From: Candidatus Poribacteria bacterium
GTDB lineage: Bacteria; Poribacteria; WGA-4E; WGA-3G
Assembly (NCBI GenBank): GCA_003635315.1
Contig: PYJD01000010.1
Location: 1 to 64,000, forward strand
Reading direction: 5' to 3'
DNA: 64,000 bases
The position numbers and the translations under genes were made by a program. The notes beneath the pieces are model-generated. The model saw only the letters and a list, made by a program, of their open reading frames with translations, made no database searches and had not been told where the DNA came from. Positions within the stretch are counted from its first letter, which is position 1. Each line of letters starts with the position of its first letter. This document shows, piece by piece, positions 26,801 through 36,204 of the stretch.

Positions 26801-27487
26801 TTATATTGTGTGTTTGGCAGAAGGTTTATCAACTTTTTTTGTATATGACATCTCTTTTGGAGGAAAGAACAAAATCCAAAATGTTTTCATTAACCATTGA
26901 ATATCAGAGAGGAATCTATAGTTTGAAACATACTGAAGATCTAATTCTAATTTCTGTGGCATTAATTCATGAATATAGTAATGTTCTGGATCTTTCTGTT
27001 TTTCAAGTTTCAATTCTTCATTTCTGTTTGCGACCTGAGAAGGTCCAGTAATACCCGGTCTGACCATAAGTACTTTCATTTGTTCATTCGTATAAAGCTT
27101 AACATAGTCCAATGCTTCAGGTCGAGGACCGATAAGACTCATTTCACCTTTTAAAACATTTATCAGATTAGGTAGTTCATCAATTTTCGAAAAACGTAAG
27201 AATCTACCGATAGGCGTGACTCGTGAATCCCCATGAATTGTAAGTCCGCCTCCGATTTTATCGGCATTTTCCACCATCGTTCGAAACTTATACATTTGAA
27301 AGATTATTCCACCCCTACCTACTCGTTTTGCCTTATAAAATATTGGTCCTGTAGATTGAATTTTTGAAAGAATAGTTCCGAGTAACAGAACGGGTGATAA
27401 AAGAAGTAATGCGACGCCAGAAAAGAATATATCAAAACATCTCTTTGGCCAAGAATTGAGTATTAATTGCTTGTCGATGATACGCAT
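26801..27487 (-). CDS. Polyprenyl-phosphate sugar-1-phosphate transferase (monotopic PGT)
   Basis: The 228-residue enzyme starts polysaccharide assembly by moving a sugar phosphate from a nucleotide sugar to undecaprenyl phosphate. It shows KRCFDIFFSGVALLLLSPVL (reentrant membrane helix with basic lead), GPIFYKAKRVGRGG, FQMYKFRTMVENAD, SKIDELPNLINVLKGEMSLI (catalytic Asp-Glu pair), GPRPE and VRPGITGPSQV. These are typical of the small WcaJ/PglC-type core without the extra membrane helices. It is followed closely by sppA. The neighbouring CapD-like dehydratase and GT4 gene upstream make an exopolysaccharide or O-antigen role likely. Confidence 0.9.
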   Translation of the reverse strand: MRIIDKQLILNSWPKRCFDIFFSGVALLLLSPVLLLGTILSKIQSTGPIFYKAKRVGRGGIIFQMYKFRTMVENADKIGGGLTIHGDSRVTPIGRFLRFSKIDELPNLINVLKGEMSLIGPRPEALDYVKLYTNEQMKVLMVRPGITGPSQVANRNEELKLEKQKDPEHYYIHELMPQKLELDLQYVSNYRFLSDIQWLMKTFWILFFPPKEMSYTKKVDKPSAKHTI

Positions 27488-27632
27488 ATTTTTATATACA
27501 GTATTCTGTCCTGAGCGTTGATAAACTTCATCTATAGATTTCAGAATAAATTTTACATATTATTAGTTTAACGACTTGTGCCAGTTGACTAATTGTTTGT
27601 TTTATATTAACACATGCTGCATTTAACATATA

Positions 27633-27710
27633 AACATTTCGTCCCTACGGGACTCATTATGGGGTATACACCTTTGCTATAAACATTCCGTCCCTACGGG
27701 ACTGAAAGAC
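27633..27710. repeat. 49-bp tandem repeat array, locus B
   Basis: Units start with AACATTTCGT (27633) and AACATTCCGT (27682), 49 bases apart, and contain the dyad GTCCCTACGGGAC and GGGGTATACACCTTTGC. The units are nearly identical to those at 21.9 kb. As there, the array is followed by CTTAAGTTGACACCTATGG, so the whole composite is duplicated. Confidence 0.85.
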
Positions 27711-27732
27711 ACTCATAAAATGGAATGATCTT

Positions 27733-27826
27733 CTTAAGTTGACACCTATGGAGCGGTTCCAAACCGCTCCTACCGGGTTTGTTGAATGATGTTTATAGGG
27801 CATAATATATCTTAGAAATGGTATTA
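27733..27826. repeat. Palindromic block with GGAGCGGTT hairpin and MITE-type right end
   Basis: GGAGCGGTT (27750-27758) and AACCGCTCC (27762-27770) form a perfect 9-bp hairpin with a CCA loop, followed by TACCGGGTT. The block ends in CATAATATATCTTAGAAATG plus GTATTAT. This matches the right end of the elements at 29933-30064 and 35729-36076. The left end lacks the matching inverted repeat and instead carries TTGACACCTATGG. Confidence 0.7.
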
Positions 27827-27892
27827 TTTAGTTTAATGATATTCCAATGAATACGGATATATTGAAGAGACAAATATTTTCTGATTTTTCAG

Positions 27893-29869
27893 CTATACCG
27901 CTCTATCACCGGAAGTAGAATCGCTATGGTCAGTATCCTGTGTATTTCTCTTAAGGTGTCTGGTAATGTCTGATTGCCCATATTGGTCTGTGGTCTGTAT
28001 ATGTGCTCTATTAGGTTCGTAAGTAGGCACTAATTCTTGGAATTTTTTTATAATTCCATCAATATCAAGCTCATTTGCCAATACAGACAGCTCACTAATC
28101 TGTGATAATAGTGTTTGTTCCTCAATTTTTTCCAATTGAGCGACAAATATGCGTTGATGCTTAGTAGCGGTTACACCTTCCTGAGGTGTAAGAAGTTCCT
28201 CATAGAGTTTCTCACCAGGTTCTAATCCTGTGAATGCGATTTTAATGTCTTTATCAACTTCTAAACCTGATAGCCGTATCAAATCGTGTGCGAGATCGAG
28301 TATCTTAATGGGTTCCCCCATATCCAACATGAGTATTTCACCACCGTTCCCCATTGCCCCTGCTTGTATTAGGAGTTGAACGGCTTCAGGGATCGTCATA
28401 AAGTAGCGTGTAGCTTCACGATGTGTAACAGTAACAGGACCGCCTTTTGCTATCTGTCTTTGAAAGTTTGGTAATACGCTTGCTCGACTACCGATAACAT
28501 TTCCGAATCTAACAGCAATGAATTTTGTACCGTTTCGATTGGCATTACATTGAATAAGTTTCTCAGTTACCCGTTTTGAAACGCCATATACACTCGTGGG
28601 ATTAACGGATTTGTCTGAAGAAACAAGAATGAAAGCCTCAACGTGGTGTTTAATGGCAGAATCAATTAGATTCTGTGTACCTAAAATGTTATTTTTGACA
28701 GCTTCATCAGGATGTTTCTCCATGAATTTTACATGTTTATGCGCAGCAGCATGGAAAATAATATTTGGTCGGTAGCGTTTTGTAATTTGAAATACTTTGG
28801 AGTTATCTCTAATGTCGCCAATTATTAGTTCTCGATTTAGGGTTGGATCAGATTCGCGTAGTTCCATATCAATATGATATAAACTATTTTCGCCTCTGCC
28901 AAACAGAATAAGCAGTTCAGGGTCAAGTTTTGCGACTTGGCGACAGAGTTCAGAACCGATAGATCCGCCTGCCCCGGTTACCATAACGCGTTTACCAGAT
29001 AGATATTTTGAAATCTCAGCTAAATCAATAGGCACAGTAGACCTGTTAAGTAGGTCTTCTAATTCGACATTTCGGATATGATTTATACTGACCCGTTCTT
29101 CAAGAATAGCATGAATACTGGGAACAATTTTAAATTGACAGCCTCGATATTCACACTGTCGCATTATATCCTCTATTTTACTCCCAGTTGGAGAAGGCAT
29201 TGCTATAATAACTTCTTCAATTTCCCGTTTTCTTGCGATGTAAGTAAGATCTCTTGTCGTTCCAAGAACTTCAAGTCCGGCGATACTCTTACCGACTTTC
29301 TTTAAATTGTCATCAATGAATCCGATAGGGAGATAACCTCTTTTTGGATGGCTCCGTAATTCCCGCAATACACCCACACCCGCGACACCTGCGCCAACAA
29401 TTAGGACTTTGGTCTGCGGTAATACACCTTCCTTTGTTCTTCCATCATTAAAGATATTATATGAGAATTTAACTCCGCCGATAAAGAGAATATTATAAAA
29501 ACCGTCTATTAGGAAAAAACTCCAAGTATCAAATCCATTTAAGAAGAATGAAAATATGATTAGCACTGAAGTAGACACACCAATTGCGTAAATTAGTGTG
29601 CGAAATTCCTTTACACCGGCATATTCCCATATAGGTTTATAGAGGCGAAAACATAAATAGGTTGTAATACGTACTAATGTAACTAAAGAAGCAAGGAAAA
29701 TAATTAGTTGTAGTGGTGGAATACTGGATAGGACAGAACTTTGTCCAAACTCTCCCAGGACATCAAAGTTAAGCTGTCTACAGGTAAAATAGGTTAATAG
29801 AAATGCAAGATTAATAAGTAATAAATCAATTACAACAGAAGAACTCCACTTTATTTTGGATTTTTCCAT
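27893..29869 (-). CDS. CapD/FlaA1-type nucleoside-diphosphate-sugar dehydratase/epimerase, membrane form
   Basis: The 658-residue protein makes a modified nucleotide sugar (the family includes UDP-GlcNAc 4,6-dehydratases) for surface polysaccharide. About four N-terminal membrane helices (residues 10-135) are followed by a CoA-binding-like Rossmann domain (VLIVGAGVAGVGVLRELRSH, LPIGFIDDN). A second, catalytic SDR domain follows (VMVTGAGGSIGSELCRQVAK, FHAAAHKHVKFMEKHPDEAV, SSDKSVNPTSVYGVSKRVTE). In SVYGVSK the Y-x-x-x-K pair is intact. GEKLYEELLT near the C-terminus is also typical. GGAGGT lies 5 bases before the ATG. Repeats separate it from the transferase gene downstream and from the GT4 gene upstream. 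Confidence 0.92.
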   Translation of the reverse strand: MEKSKIKWSSSVVIDLLLINLAFLLTYFTCRQLNFDVLGEFGQSSVLSSIPPLQLIIFLASLVTLVRITTYLCFRLYKPIWEYAGVKEFRTLIYAIGVSTSVLIIFSFFLNGFDTWSFFLIDGFYNILFIGGVKFSYNIFNDGRTKEGVLPQTKVLIVGAGVAGVGVLRELRSHPKRGYLPIGFIDDNLKKVGKSIAGLEVLGTTRDLTYIARKREIEEVIIAMPSPTGSKIEDIMRQCEYRGCQFKIVPSIHAILEERVSINHIRNVELEDLLNRSTVPIDLAEISKYLSGKRVMVTGAGGSIGSELCRQVAKLDPELLILFGRGENSLYHIDMELRESDPTLNRELIIGDIRDNSKVFQITKRYRPNIIFHAAAHKHVKFMEKHPDEAVKNNILGTQNLIDSAIKHHVEAFILVSSDKSVNPTSVYGVSKRVTEKLIQCNANRNGTKFIAVRFGNVIGSRASVLPNFQRQIAKGGPVTVTHREATRYFMTIPEAVQLLIQAGAMGNGGEILMLDMGEPIKILDLAHDLIRLSGLEVDKDIKIAFTGLEPGEKLYEELLTPQEGVTATKHQRIFVAQLEKIEEQTLLSQISELSVLANELDIDGIIKKFQELVPTYEPNRAHIQTTDQYGQSDITRHLKRNTQDTDHSDSTSGDRAV

Positions 29870-29932
29870 ATTACCTCCTATTTAATGAATTTCTATAGAT
29901 ATAATTGTTATAATTCAACCGTGATAATGATG

Positions 29933-30064
29933 TTATACCATTTCTAAATGAATAGGTGTCATAAATACGTATGTTATTTTATATTCGGAGCGGTTCCAAA
30001 CCGCCCCTACCGGGTTGGGTGAATGGTGTTGATATGTCATAATATTTATTAGAAATGAAGTTAT
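29933..30064. mobile_element. MITE-like element, about 132 bp
   Basis: The left end TTATACCATTTCTAAATGAA is an imperfect inverted repeat of the right end ATTAGAAATGAAGTTAT. Both flank a central hairpin (GGAGCGGTT at 29987, AACCGCCCC at 29999) followed by TACCGGGTTG. There is no ORF. About 32 bases of the left arm are nearly identical to those at 35729, 5.8 kb away. The right end overlaps the stop codon of the GT4 gene at 30061, so the insertion set or trimmed that gene's 3' end. Confidence 0.65.
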
Positions 30065-31296
30065 ATCTTGGCGTATACCTGTTCTAAACGGTTGACAAGT
30101 ACATCCCAATTATAACTCTGTTCAACTCGTTTTCTACCAGCATGTGCGAGGTCTCGTCTGTGTGAGGGGTTTTCTAATAGGTGAATAACCTTTTCAGCAA
30201 AAATCTTAGGTGTATCTGCAATGAGTAGATCAGAATCCAGATCTGCTTCTAATCCCATTGCGCCGATAGAGGTTGTCACAACCGGTGTTCCCATAGCCAT
30301 AGCTTCTAAGTTCTTAGTTTGTATCCCTGAACCAGCGCGTAACGGTGCAACGAAAACTGATGCCTTTTCAAAATACGGACGAATATCCTCTACATATCCG
30401 GTAACAATGACGCCATTCTGTTCAGCGAGTCGTCGAACCTGTTCATTTGGGTGATTCCCTACAATATAGAAGTTTACATCATTATGCCGTTCCTTAATTA
30501 ATGGAAAAATGTCCTTACAGAAATAGGTTACAGCATCAGAATTGGGAAAATAGTTCATTGTACCCGTGAAAAGCAAGTTGTTCCCGTTAGTCTTTGGAAT
30601 CTCCCCTTCAGTAGATTTAATAGATACATGTTCAGGGTTTTTCAATTCTTTTTGTTCTGGAATAGGTTTATAGTATTCAAGATCAACACCCATGGGAACA
30701 ACAGAAAGGTTGAGATTTGTATCTTGTTTGAGTAGGTAATCCTTGTCAAATTCTGCGACAACTGTTCCAGAGTCAAAAGACTTCATTATCTCAACTTCAT
30801 ATCGACGAACCCGTTTTTCCTCCAATTTTACTAAAAATCGTTTTGGACTGCAATCTAATTCTGCTCTTCGACTTAAATTCAGAGCTAAGGAGTCACATAA
30901 ATCTAATACTTTTGCCATACCGTTTGCTTTTGAGACATATTGTCCCATGCGGAATAGTTGTGCATGAATCAGATCGAATTTCTCAGTAGAAAGTAAGTTG
31001 TTTATGACCCTTTGCATTTTGGGATTGTACCAATAATGTAATTGTAGTGGTAGTCGAGAGAAACAGTGGATTGCTGTATTAGATAATGCATAGTACTTGT
31101 TAAAAGGCACCGATTCAACCCGTTCACAGAAAGTCTCCAACTCTTTAACAGCATCAATATCAACATCTGATTCGCTAAAGAAAACAAGCGTAATCTTATG
31201 GCGTTTAGAGAGTTGTTTGATGATATTATATGATCTAATTCGGTCTCCTCGTTGAGGAGGATAGGGACATCGTAAGCACAAAAAGAGAATTCGCAT
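30061..31296 (-). CDS. GT4-family glycosyltransferase, Stp1/TIGR03087-like
   Basis: This 411-residue GT-B enzyme transfers a sugar onto a growing surface glycan. The start RILFLCLRCPYPPQRGDRIR is typical of the sugar transferases associated with exosortase-type exopolysaccharide loci. The C-terminal half has NLLFTGTMNYFPNSDAVTYF, FYIVGNHPNEQVRRLA, VTGYVEDIRPYFEKASVFVA and the nucleotide-sugar motif LRAGSGIQTKNLEAMAMGTP. The end (RVEQSYNWDVLVNRLEQVYA) is complete in length, although the stop codon overlaps a MITE-like end. It follows the Trm112 gene by 15 bases on the same strand. No exosortase gene is in this window, so an exosortase link is unproven. Confidence 0.88.
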   Translation of the reverse strand: MRILFLCLRCPYPPQRGDRIRSYNIIKQLSKRHKITLVFFSESDVDIDAVKELETFCERVESVPFNKYYALSNTAIHCFSRLPLQLHYWYNPKMQRVINNLLSTEKFDLIHAQLFRMGQYVSKANGMAKVLDLCDSLALNLSRRAELDCSPKRFLVKLEEKRVRRYEVEIMKSFDSGTVVAEFDKDYLLKQDTNLNLSVVPMGVDLEYYKPIPEQKELKNPEHVSIKSTEGEIPKTNGNNLLFTGTMNYFPNSDAVTYFCKDIFPLIKERHNDVNFYIVGNHPNEQVRRLAEQNGVIVTGYVEDIRPYFEKASVFVAPLRAGSGIQTKNLEAMAMGTPVVTTSIGAMGLEADLDSDLLIADTPKIFAEKVIHLLENPSHRRDLAHAGRKRVEQSYNWDVLVNRLEQVYAKI

Positions 31297-31311
31297 TGAA
31301 TGGTGATAATT

Positions 31312-31524
31312 TCAAATATTATTTGGATTGTCAGAATTCGGTAATTCAGCTTCATCAATAAGCATAACAGGAATACCATCTCGAATGGGGTATCGTCTCT
31401 TACATTCTCCCTGACATACCAATTTTTCATCCTTCTCAATATGTTCTATTTTACCTTTACATGCTGGACAGGCAAGTATCTCAAGTAAGGTTTGTGAAAT
31501 GGTATTTGGTTTCTCTGTATTCAA
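31312..31524 (-). CDS. Trm112-family zinc-ribbon protein
   Basis: The 70-residue protein has the Trm112 core: LLEILACPACKGKIEH, LVCQGECKRRYPIRDGIPVML. Two Cys pairs (CPAC and C-x-x-x-C) probably bind zinc. In eukaryotes and archaea Trm112 activates methyltransferases; bacterial relatives are often found near envelope or lipid A genes and their role is unclear. Translation probably begins at a TTG (31524) with GGAG seven bases upstream. It lies 78 bases after secA and 15 bases before the GT4 gene. Confidence 0.88.
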   Translation of the reverse strand: MNTEKPNTISQTLLEILACPACKGKIEHIEKDEKLVCQGECKRRYPIRDGIPVMLIDEAELPNSDNPNNI

Positions 31525-31602
31525 TTTTGTTCTCCAGGTTGTATTAAGTTGAATAGACCATTGTAAATCATGTATTTGGGATGTGCGTAAGTCCTATAAA
31601 AG

Positions 31603-34293
31603 TTATTGTCCATGACACTTCTTATATTTCTTACCACTCCCGCATGGACACCGTTCATTTCTTCCAACTTTCGGTATGTTCCCCATAGCTTGCTGTGAAG
31701 CAAATTCTGCTGAAGAAGTTGAACTGTTGTCAGCTGTTCTACGTGGTTGTCTTCTACGTTGAGCACTTGAACGTCTTGGTGGAACACGACGAACTGGTGC
31801 GGCACTCACCTGCATTTTAAAGATGAATTCACTGACTTGTCTTTCAATACTTTGATACATGGATTCAAAAACACCGAGTGCTTCATTCTTGAAAACGATA
31901 ATAGGATCTTTACCACCATACCCTTCAAACCGAATACCGTGTTGGATATACTCGATATTATACAGATGCTCTTTCCAATGACTATCAATTCTATCTAATA
32001 CAAGAAGTCGTTCAAGTAATCGCATGTCCTCCGATCCCATCTCAGCTTCTCTTTGTACATAGGCGGTATTAATTTTTGAAAGGATCTGATCGTTGAGATC
32101 ATCAATGGAGATGTCTGTTAATGGGGGTTTAAAATCTGTTGAAATGGGGAAAGTCGTGGATAGCCACTTAGAAAATTGATCTAATTCTTCAGTCTCCCGT
32201 TGTCCTTTTTCAGGTATAACCTCATAGATCTGATCTTCAACTACGTGCTCAATCATCTCCCAAACAGTATCCTTTGGATTTTCATTGGATAGAATTGTAT
32301 CTCTAAGTGAATATATAGTATTGCGTTGTGCTTCCATTACATCATCAAATTTGAGAATATTCTTACGAATTTCAAAGTTCCTTTGTTCAACCCGTGTTTG
32401 TGCTTTTTCAATGGATTTTGTAACCCAAGGGTGTTCCAATGGAATACCTTCATCCATGCCAACACGAGTCATAAACCCTTGTAATCTTTCGGAACCAAAC
32501 TTCTTCATAAGATCATCTTCAAGTGAGAGATAAAACCTTGATGACCCGGGATCGCCTTGTCTACCCGCTCGTCCTCTCAATTGGTTATCAATTCTGCGTG
32601 AATCATGTCTTTCAGTGCCAACGATGTGTAGTCCCCCAGCCTTGAGAATATTTTCACGATTCTTATTACATATTTCTTCAGCATCAGCAAATGCGGTTAT
32701 CCATTCTTGAGTATCTTCATAATTTGAATTGAGATCTATTTTTCTCTTTCGTAATGTATCTTTTGCCAAGCCTTCAGGATTTCCACCTAATAAGATATCG
32801 ACACCCCTACCAGCCATGTTTGTAGCAATAGTAACAGCTCCCGGTATACCTGCTTGTGCGATGATGTCGGCTTCACGCGTATGCTCTTTTGCATTCAACA
32901 CTTGATGTTTTATATTTCGGTGTCTTGCTCTTAGAAGTTTACTGAGTTTCTCAGAATTTTCAATGGATATTGTCCCAACTAAAACTGGTCGTCCTTTTTC
33001 ATGTTGTTCAGCGATGTCCGCCAAAACAGCATTATATTTTGCTTCTTCAGTTTTATATATTTGGTCAGGATTATCAATCCGAATCATAGGTTCATTTGTT
33101 GGGATAACAGCGACATCTAAACCATAGATATGTCCAAATTCGTTTGCTTCAGTAGCAGCAGTCCCAGTCATACCAGCGAGTTTATCATACATTCGGAAAT
33201 AATTCTGATATGTAATAGTAGCAAATGTTTCATTTTCCTGAGCGACCTTAACGCGTTCTTTTGCTTCAATTGCTTGATGTAATCCTTCGCTGAGCCGTCG
33301 TCCGATCTGTTTTCTTCCCGTGAATTGGTCAATTAGTATAACTTCACCGTTTTCAACGAGGTAATCAATATCTTTGTCCCATAAATGGTGTGCGTTCAAA
33401 GCTTGATTTACATGATGAACCAACATAATGTTTTCAGGTTCATAAAGATTATCAATACCGATAAGACGTTGAACCTGTTCGATGCCATCATCAGTTAGGG
33501 TTACATCTCCTCTGGATTTTCCTTTATCGTCAATTTGAAAGTGTTCTTCTCCCTTTAGTTGTGTGACGACACTATTGATTCTTCGATATAGTTCGGCAGG
33601 TTTATCGGATGGATCAGAAATAATCAGGGGTGTTCGTGCTTCATCAATGAGTATGCTATCGACCTCATCAAGAATTGCATACTTATGACCTCTTTGTACT
33701 TTCATATCGGTCGTATGGGCTCTGTTATCATTTAGATAATCGAACCCGAACTCACTATGAACGCCGTAGGTAATATCTGCCTTATATGCGAGTTTTTTCT
33801 GTTCATGTGGCATTAAACTCAGTGTGAGTCCAACGGACAATCCGAGGAAGTTATATATTTTTCCCATCCATTCGGCATCGCGTCGTGCCAGATAGTCGTT
33901 GACTGTAGCAATATGTACACCATTACCAGAGAGTGCGTTGAGATAGACTGCGAGTGTGGAAGTTAGGGTTTTCCCTTCACCCGTTCTCATCTCGGCTATT
34001 GCTCCTGAGTGGAGGGCTGCACCGCCAACTATTTGTACATCATAATGACGTTGTTTCAATGTCCGTACTGCGGTTTCACGGACGACGGCAAATACATCTG
34101 GCATGATGTCATCAAGAGATGCACCTGAATCTAATTGTTGACGAAAGTATGGCGTCTTGGCTTGGAGTTGTGCATCAGATAGTTCCTTTATTTCAGCTTC
34201 TCGTTGATTTACAGCATTAACTATATCTTGGAATCGTTTAACATCACGATCCTCCTTACTCCCAAAGACCTTAGTCATTACTTTTTCAAACAT
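31603..34293 (-). CDS. secA: Preprotein translocase ATPase SecA
   Basis: SecA (896 residues) drives unfolded preproteins through SecYEG. The N-terminus [16 protein letters not shown] aligns with the E. coli form, which supports this start. Motifs: [20 protein letters not shown] (Walker A), [20 protein letters not shown] (Walker B), [55 protein letters not shown] and [14 protein letters not shown] proline/arginine-rich linker leads to the SEC-C zinc motif [19 protein letters not shown], which contacts SecB or lipids in relatives. A membrane-protein gene lies 87 bases upstream and the Trm112 gene follows, so secA may be in a longer operon. Nothing unusual is seen. Confidence 0.97.
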   Translation of the reverse strand: MFEKVMTKVFGSKEDRDVKRFQDIVNAVNQREAEIKELSDAQLQAKTPYFRQQLDSGASLDDIMPDVFAVVRETAVRTLKQRHYDVQIVGGAALHSGAIAEMRTGEGKTLTSTLAVYLNALSGNGVHIATVNDYLARRDAEWMGKIYNFLGLSVGLTLSLMPHEQKKLAYKADITYGVHSEFGFDYLNDNRAHTTDMKVQRGHKYAILDEVDSILIDEARTPLIISDPSDKPAELYRRINSVVTQLKGEEHFQIDDKGKSRGDVTLTDDGIEQVQRLIGIDNLYEPENIMLVHHVNQALNAHHLWDKDIDYLVENGEVILIDQFTGRKQIGRRLSEGLHQAIEAKERVKVAQENETFATITYQNYFRMYDKLAGMTGTAATEANEFGHIYGLDVAVIPTNEPMIRIDNPDQIYKTEEAKYNAVLADIAEQHEKGRPVLVGTISIENSEKLSKLLRARHRNIKHQVLNAKEHTREADIIAQAGIPGAVTIATNMAGRGVDILLGGNPEGLAKDTLRKRKIDLNSNYEDTQEWITAFADAEEICNKNRENILKAGGLHIVGTERHDSRRIDNQLRGRAGRQGDPGSSRFYLSLEDDLMKKFGSERLQGFMTRVGMDEGIPLEHPWVTKSIEKAQTRVEQRNFEIRKNILKFDDVMEAQRNTIYSLRDTILSNENPKDTVWEMIEHVVEDQIYEVIPEKGQRETEELDQFSKWLSTTFPISTDFKPPLTDISIDDLNDQILSKINTAYVQREAEMGSEDMRLLERLLVLDRIDSHWKEHLYNIEYIQHGIRFEGYGGKDPIIVFKNEALGVFESMYQSIERQVSEFIFKMQVSAAPVRRVPPRRSSAQRRRQPRRTADNSSTSSAEFASQQAMGNIPKVGRNERCPCGSGKKYKKCHGQ

Positions 34294-34380
34294 GTTATCT
34301 ATGAATAATAATCTATACAGACATTACAATAGATTATCGGACCTTAGATAATAACTATTGTAATAGATGGCAGTTCAATA

Positions 34381-35511
34381 TTATTCATCTCCTATAAGTA
34401 TTGGTGGTGGTTCAACTGGTGCCACATTTCCTATTGTATCTATTAGGTTTAATCCGTCAATTTTATTACGTATGATTGTGTATATTACTGTTGTTCCCAC
34501 GGATGCGATTGAAAACAGATATGCAATGATTAGTGCTGCAATGGCAATCAGTGTAAATGTAATTAAAATACCAGATATGGTTGCGGAGGTTGTCAAAATT
34601 GGATCTTGAGTTATGTTTATTCCTATTATTGTATTTACGTCTGAATCAAAGAACAGAGATAATTTTTGTAGAGATTCACCTAACCATAGATTTGCATTTC
34701 CTAACGATTGTTCGATAAACGTGGGATGTAGATAATGTATAGGTAAGAGCAGTACTATAAATCCTGCCCCACAAAAGATCCCCCATATAGGAACAAGCAC
34801 CAGTTTTAGGATAAATAAGAGAATACCATATCCTATGAATCGCCAAGGTTGATTCCACAATACCGCAAATAGTTGGTATATTGTTTCAAACGAATCGGCA
34901 TTTGTAGTTGAAATAACAGCAGGCACTAAAAAAAGTCCTGATATCATTACTGCGATAATATATGCAATTAACAATCCAAATATAAAGGCAAAAGGTATAA
35001 AAAAAGAGGACGCTACTAAGAATGTCTTGCCAATAATTGGTATTTTACCTAACAACCCTACACCGATTGGAATCATAAAGATTAAAGATAGAATAAAGAG
35101 CAAACCTAAAAATGTTCCGATAACTGTCTTCCAGTGATGTTGTAGGAATTTGAAGGAATTACCGACAGAATAGTATTCATCTCCACGTAATTGTTCAATG
35201 GTAATCTTAGATGCCATTATACTTGAAAAATAGAATATGAAGGCAAAAAGAATTAGACCTATCCATAGTGTCGTCGATATTAAAGGGGTGAATTCGCTAC
35301 TACCAAAAGGAGGGACAGGTAGCAAACCGAAGGATTTCCAATATACTTGTACTTTTTCACCTTCTGCAATATAGAGGGTAAGATAAAATAGGATTTCATA
35401 CACAAAGTATGCAAGGAGGATTCCTATAAGGTGTATTCCTATCCGTCTGACACTAAATGCCTTCCGACTGAACCGTAGGATATCTGTGTAGTTGAATTGG
35501 AATTGTTCCAT
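34381..35511 (-). CDS. Multi-pass membrane protein of unknown function
   Basis: The protein (376 residues from the ATG at 35511) has about seven or eight hydrophobic helices, for example IGIHLIGILLAYFVYEILFY, GLILFAFIFYFSSIMA, VIGTFLGLLFILSLIFMIPI and GILITFTLIAIAALIIAYLF. The pattern of helices with a central RFIGYGILLFILKLVLVP segment recalls DUF4013-like and related uncharacterised membrane proteins, but I cannot name a family with confidence. An upstream GTG (35544) would add 11 polar residues and has no ribosome site. It precedes secA by 87 bases on the same strand, so a role in the envelope is plausible. Confidence 0.7.
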   Translation of the reverse strand: MEQFQFNYTDILRFSRKAFSVRRIGIHLIGILLAYFVYEILFYLTLYIAEGEKVQVYWKSFGLLPVPPFGSSEFTPLISTTLWIGLILFAFIFYFSSIMASKITIEQLRGDEYYSVGNSFKFLQHHWKTVIGTFLGLLFILSLIFMIPIGVGLLGKIPIIGKTFLVASSFFIPFAFIFGLLIAYIIAVMISGLFLVPAVISTTNADSFETIYQLFAVLWNQPWRFIGYGILLFILKLVLVPIWGIFCGAGFIVLLLPIHYLHPTFIEQSLGNANLWLGESLQKLSLFFDSDVNTIIGINITQDPILTTSATISGILITFTLIAIAALIIAYLFSIASVGTTVIYTIIRNKIDGLNLIDTIGNVAPVEPPPILIGDE

Positions 35512-36204
35512 ACTTTTGCCAGTTATTCTTGAAGATGTAGTCACGAACTGGTAACGGAATCTACATATATGTTATCTCTTGTGTATAAGTCAGCGATACC
35601 AAAGAATATTACCATAATTCCTTTATTCTGTCAATTGTATTTGGTTGTTGTATATGAGTATACATTGCGTATTGGATATTAGCGATATTGTGCATTGATA
35701 TGAGTGAAAACTAAACTTACATCATATTTAATATCATTTCTAAATGAATAGGTGTCATAAATACAATATCTTCGCCATTTTTGAGTGTCTCAGTTGAAGG
35801 AATATATAGTGTTGATCTACCATTGCTTTCTGATATTGCAGGATTCTATGAATAAGAATAACTTCAGTTTTACGTTGAAGTATTTTAATTATCATAGAAC
35901 CTGATTTGACAATAGGCACAATCTAACAGAATGTGCTACAAAACACACAATCTAACAGAATATCTATTATTGGTGAAGGTATTGAATTAACTGTTGTAAA
36001 GAAATCGGGAATCGGAGTTCCCACCTACAGAGGAGATCGTTATATAATGGCATACAATCAATTAGAAATGGTATTACTACAGGTAAAACAACCCTTATCC
36101 TTATGTGGTTTTATTTGTTGTCTTACATTATAGTGTGGTAAAATAGAAACTGTAAATATTATCGATAGATAAGGTTCATACTTCTAATTATGGGGAGACT
36201 TGTT
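35512..36204. other. Divergent intergenic region holding a MITE-like element
   Basis: This gap of about 690 bases lies between the minus-strand membrane-protein gene and the plus-strand SUMF1 lipoprotein gene, so both promoters must be here. About half is the element at 35729-36076. A possible promoter for the lipoprotein gene (TTGTTG, 18 bases, TAAAAT near 36135) is weak. No gene is seen. Confidence 0.45.
35729..36076. mobile_element. MITE-like element, about 348 bp
   Basis: The left end TAATATCATTTCTAAATGAA continues into TAGGTGTCATAA and pairs with the right end, whose reverse complement starts TAATACCATTTCTAATTGAT. About 24 of 32 positions agree. The interior holds a direct repeat (CAATCTAACAGAAT at about 35919 and 35948) and a small GGGAATCGGAGTTCCCACCTAC dyad-like block of the CCTACC family. 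There is no ORF for a transposase, so mobility would need an enzyme encoded elsewhere. Confidence 0.65.

Larger units (their letters stand above)
27488..27892. other. Intergenic region filled with repeats
   Basis: This 405-base gap inside the polysaccharide gene run carries two 49-bp tandem units and a palindromic block ending in TTAGAAATGGTATTAT. Both are described separately. No gene is seen. Confidence 0.6.

Noticed and set aside
31521..31805. A 94-residue minus-strand ORF overlapping the 3' end of secA
   Set aside because: It lies in another frame across the SecA linker and SEC-C code and would conflict with secA and the Trm112 start.
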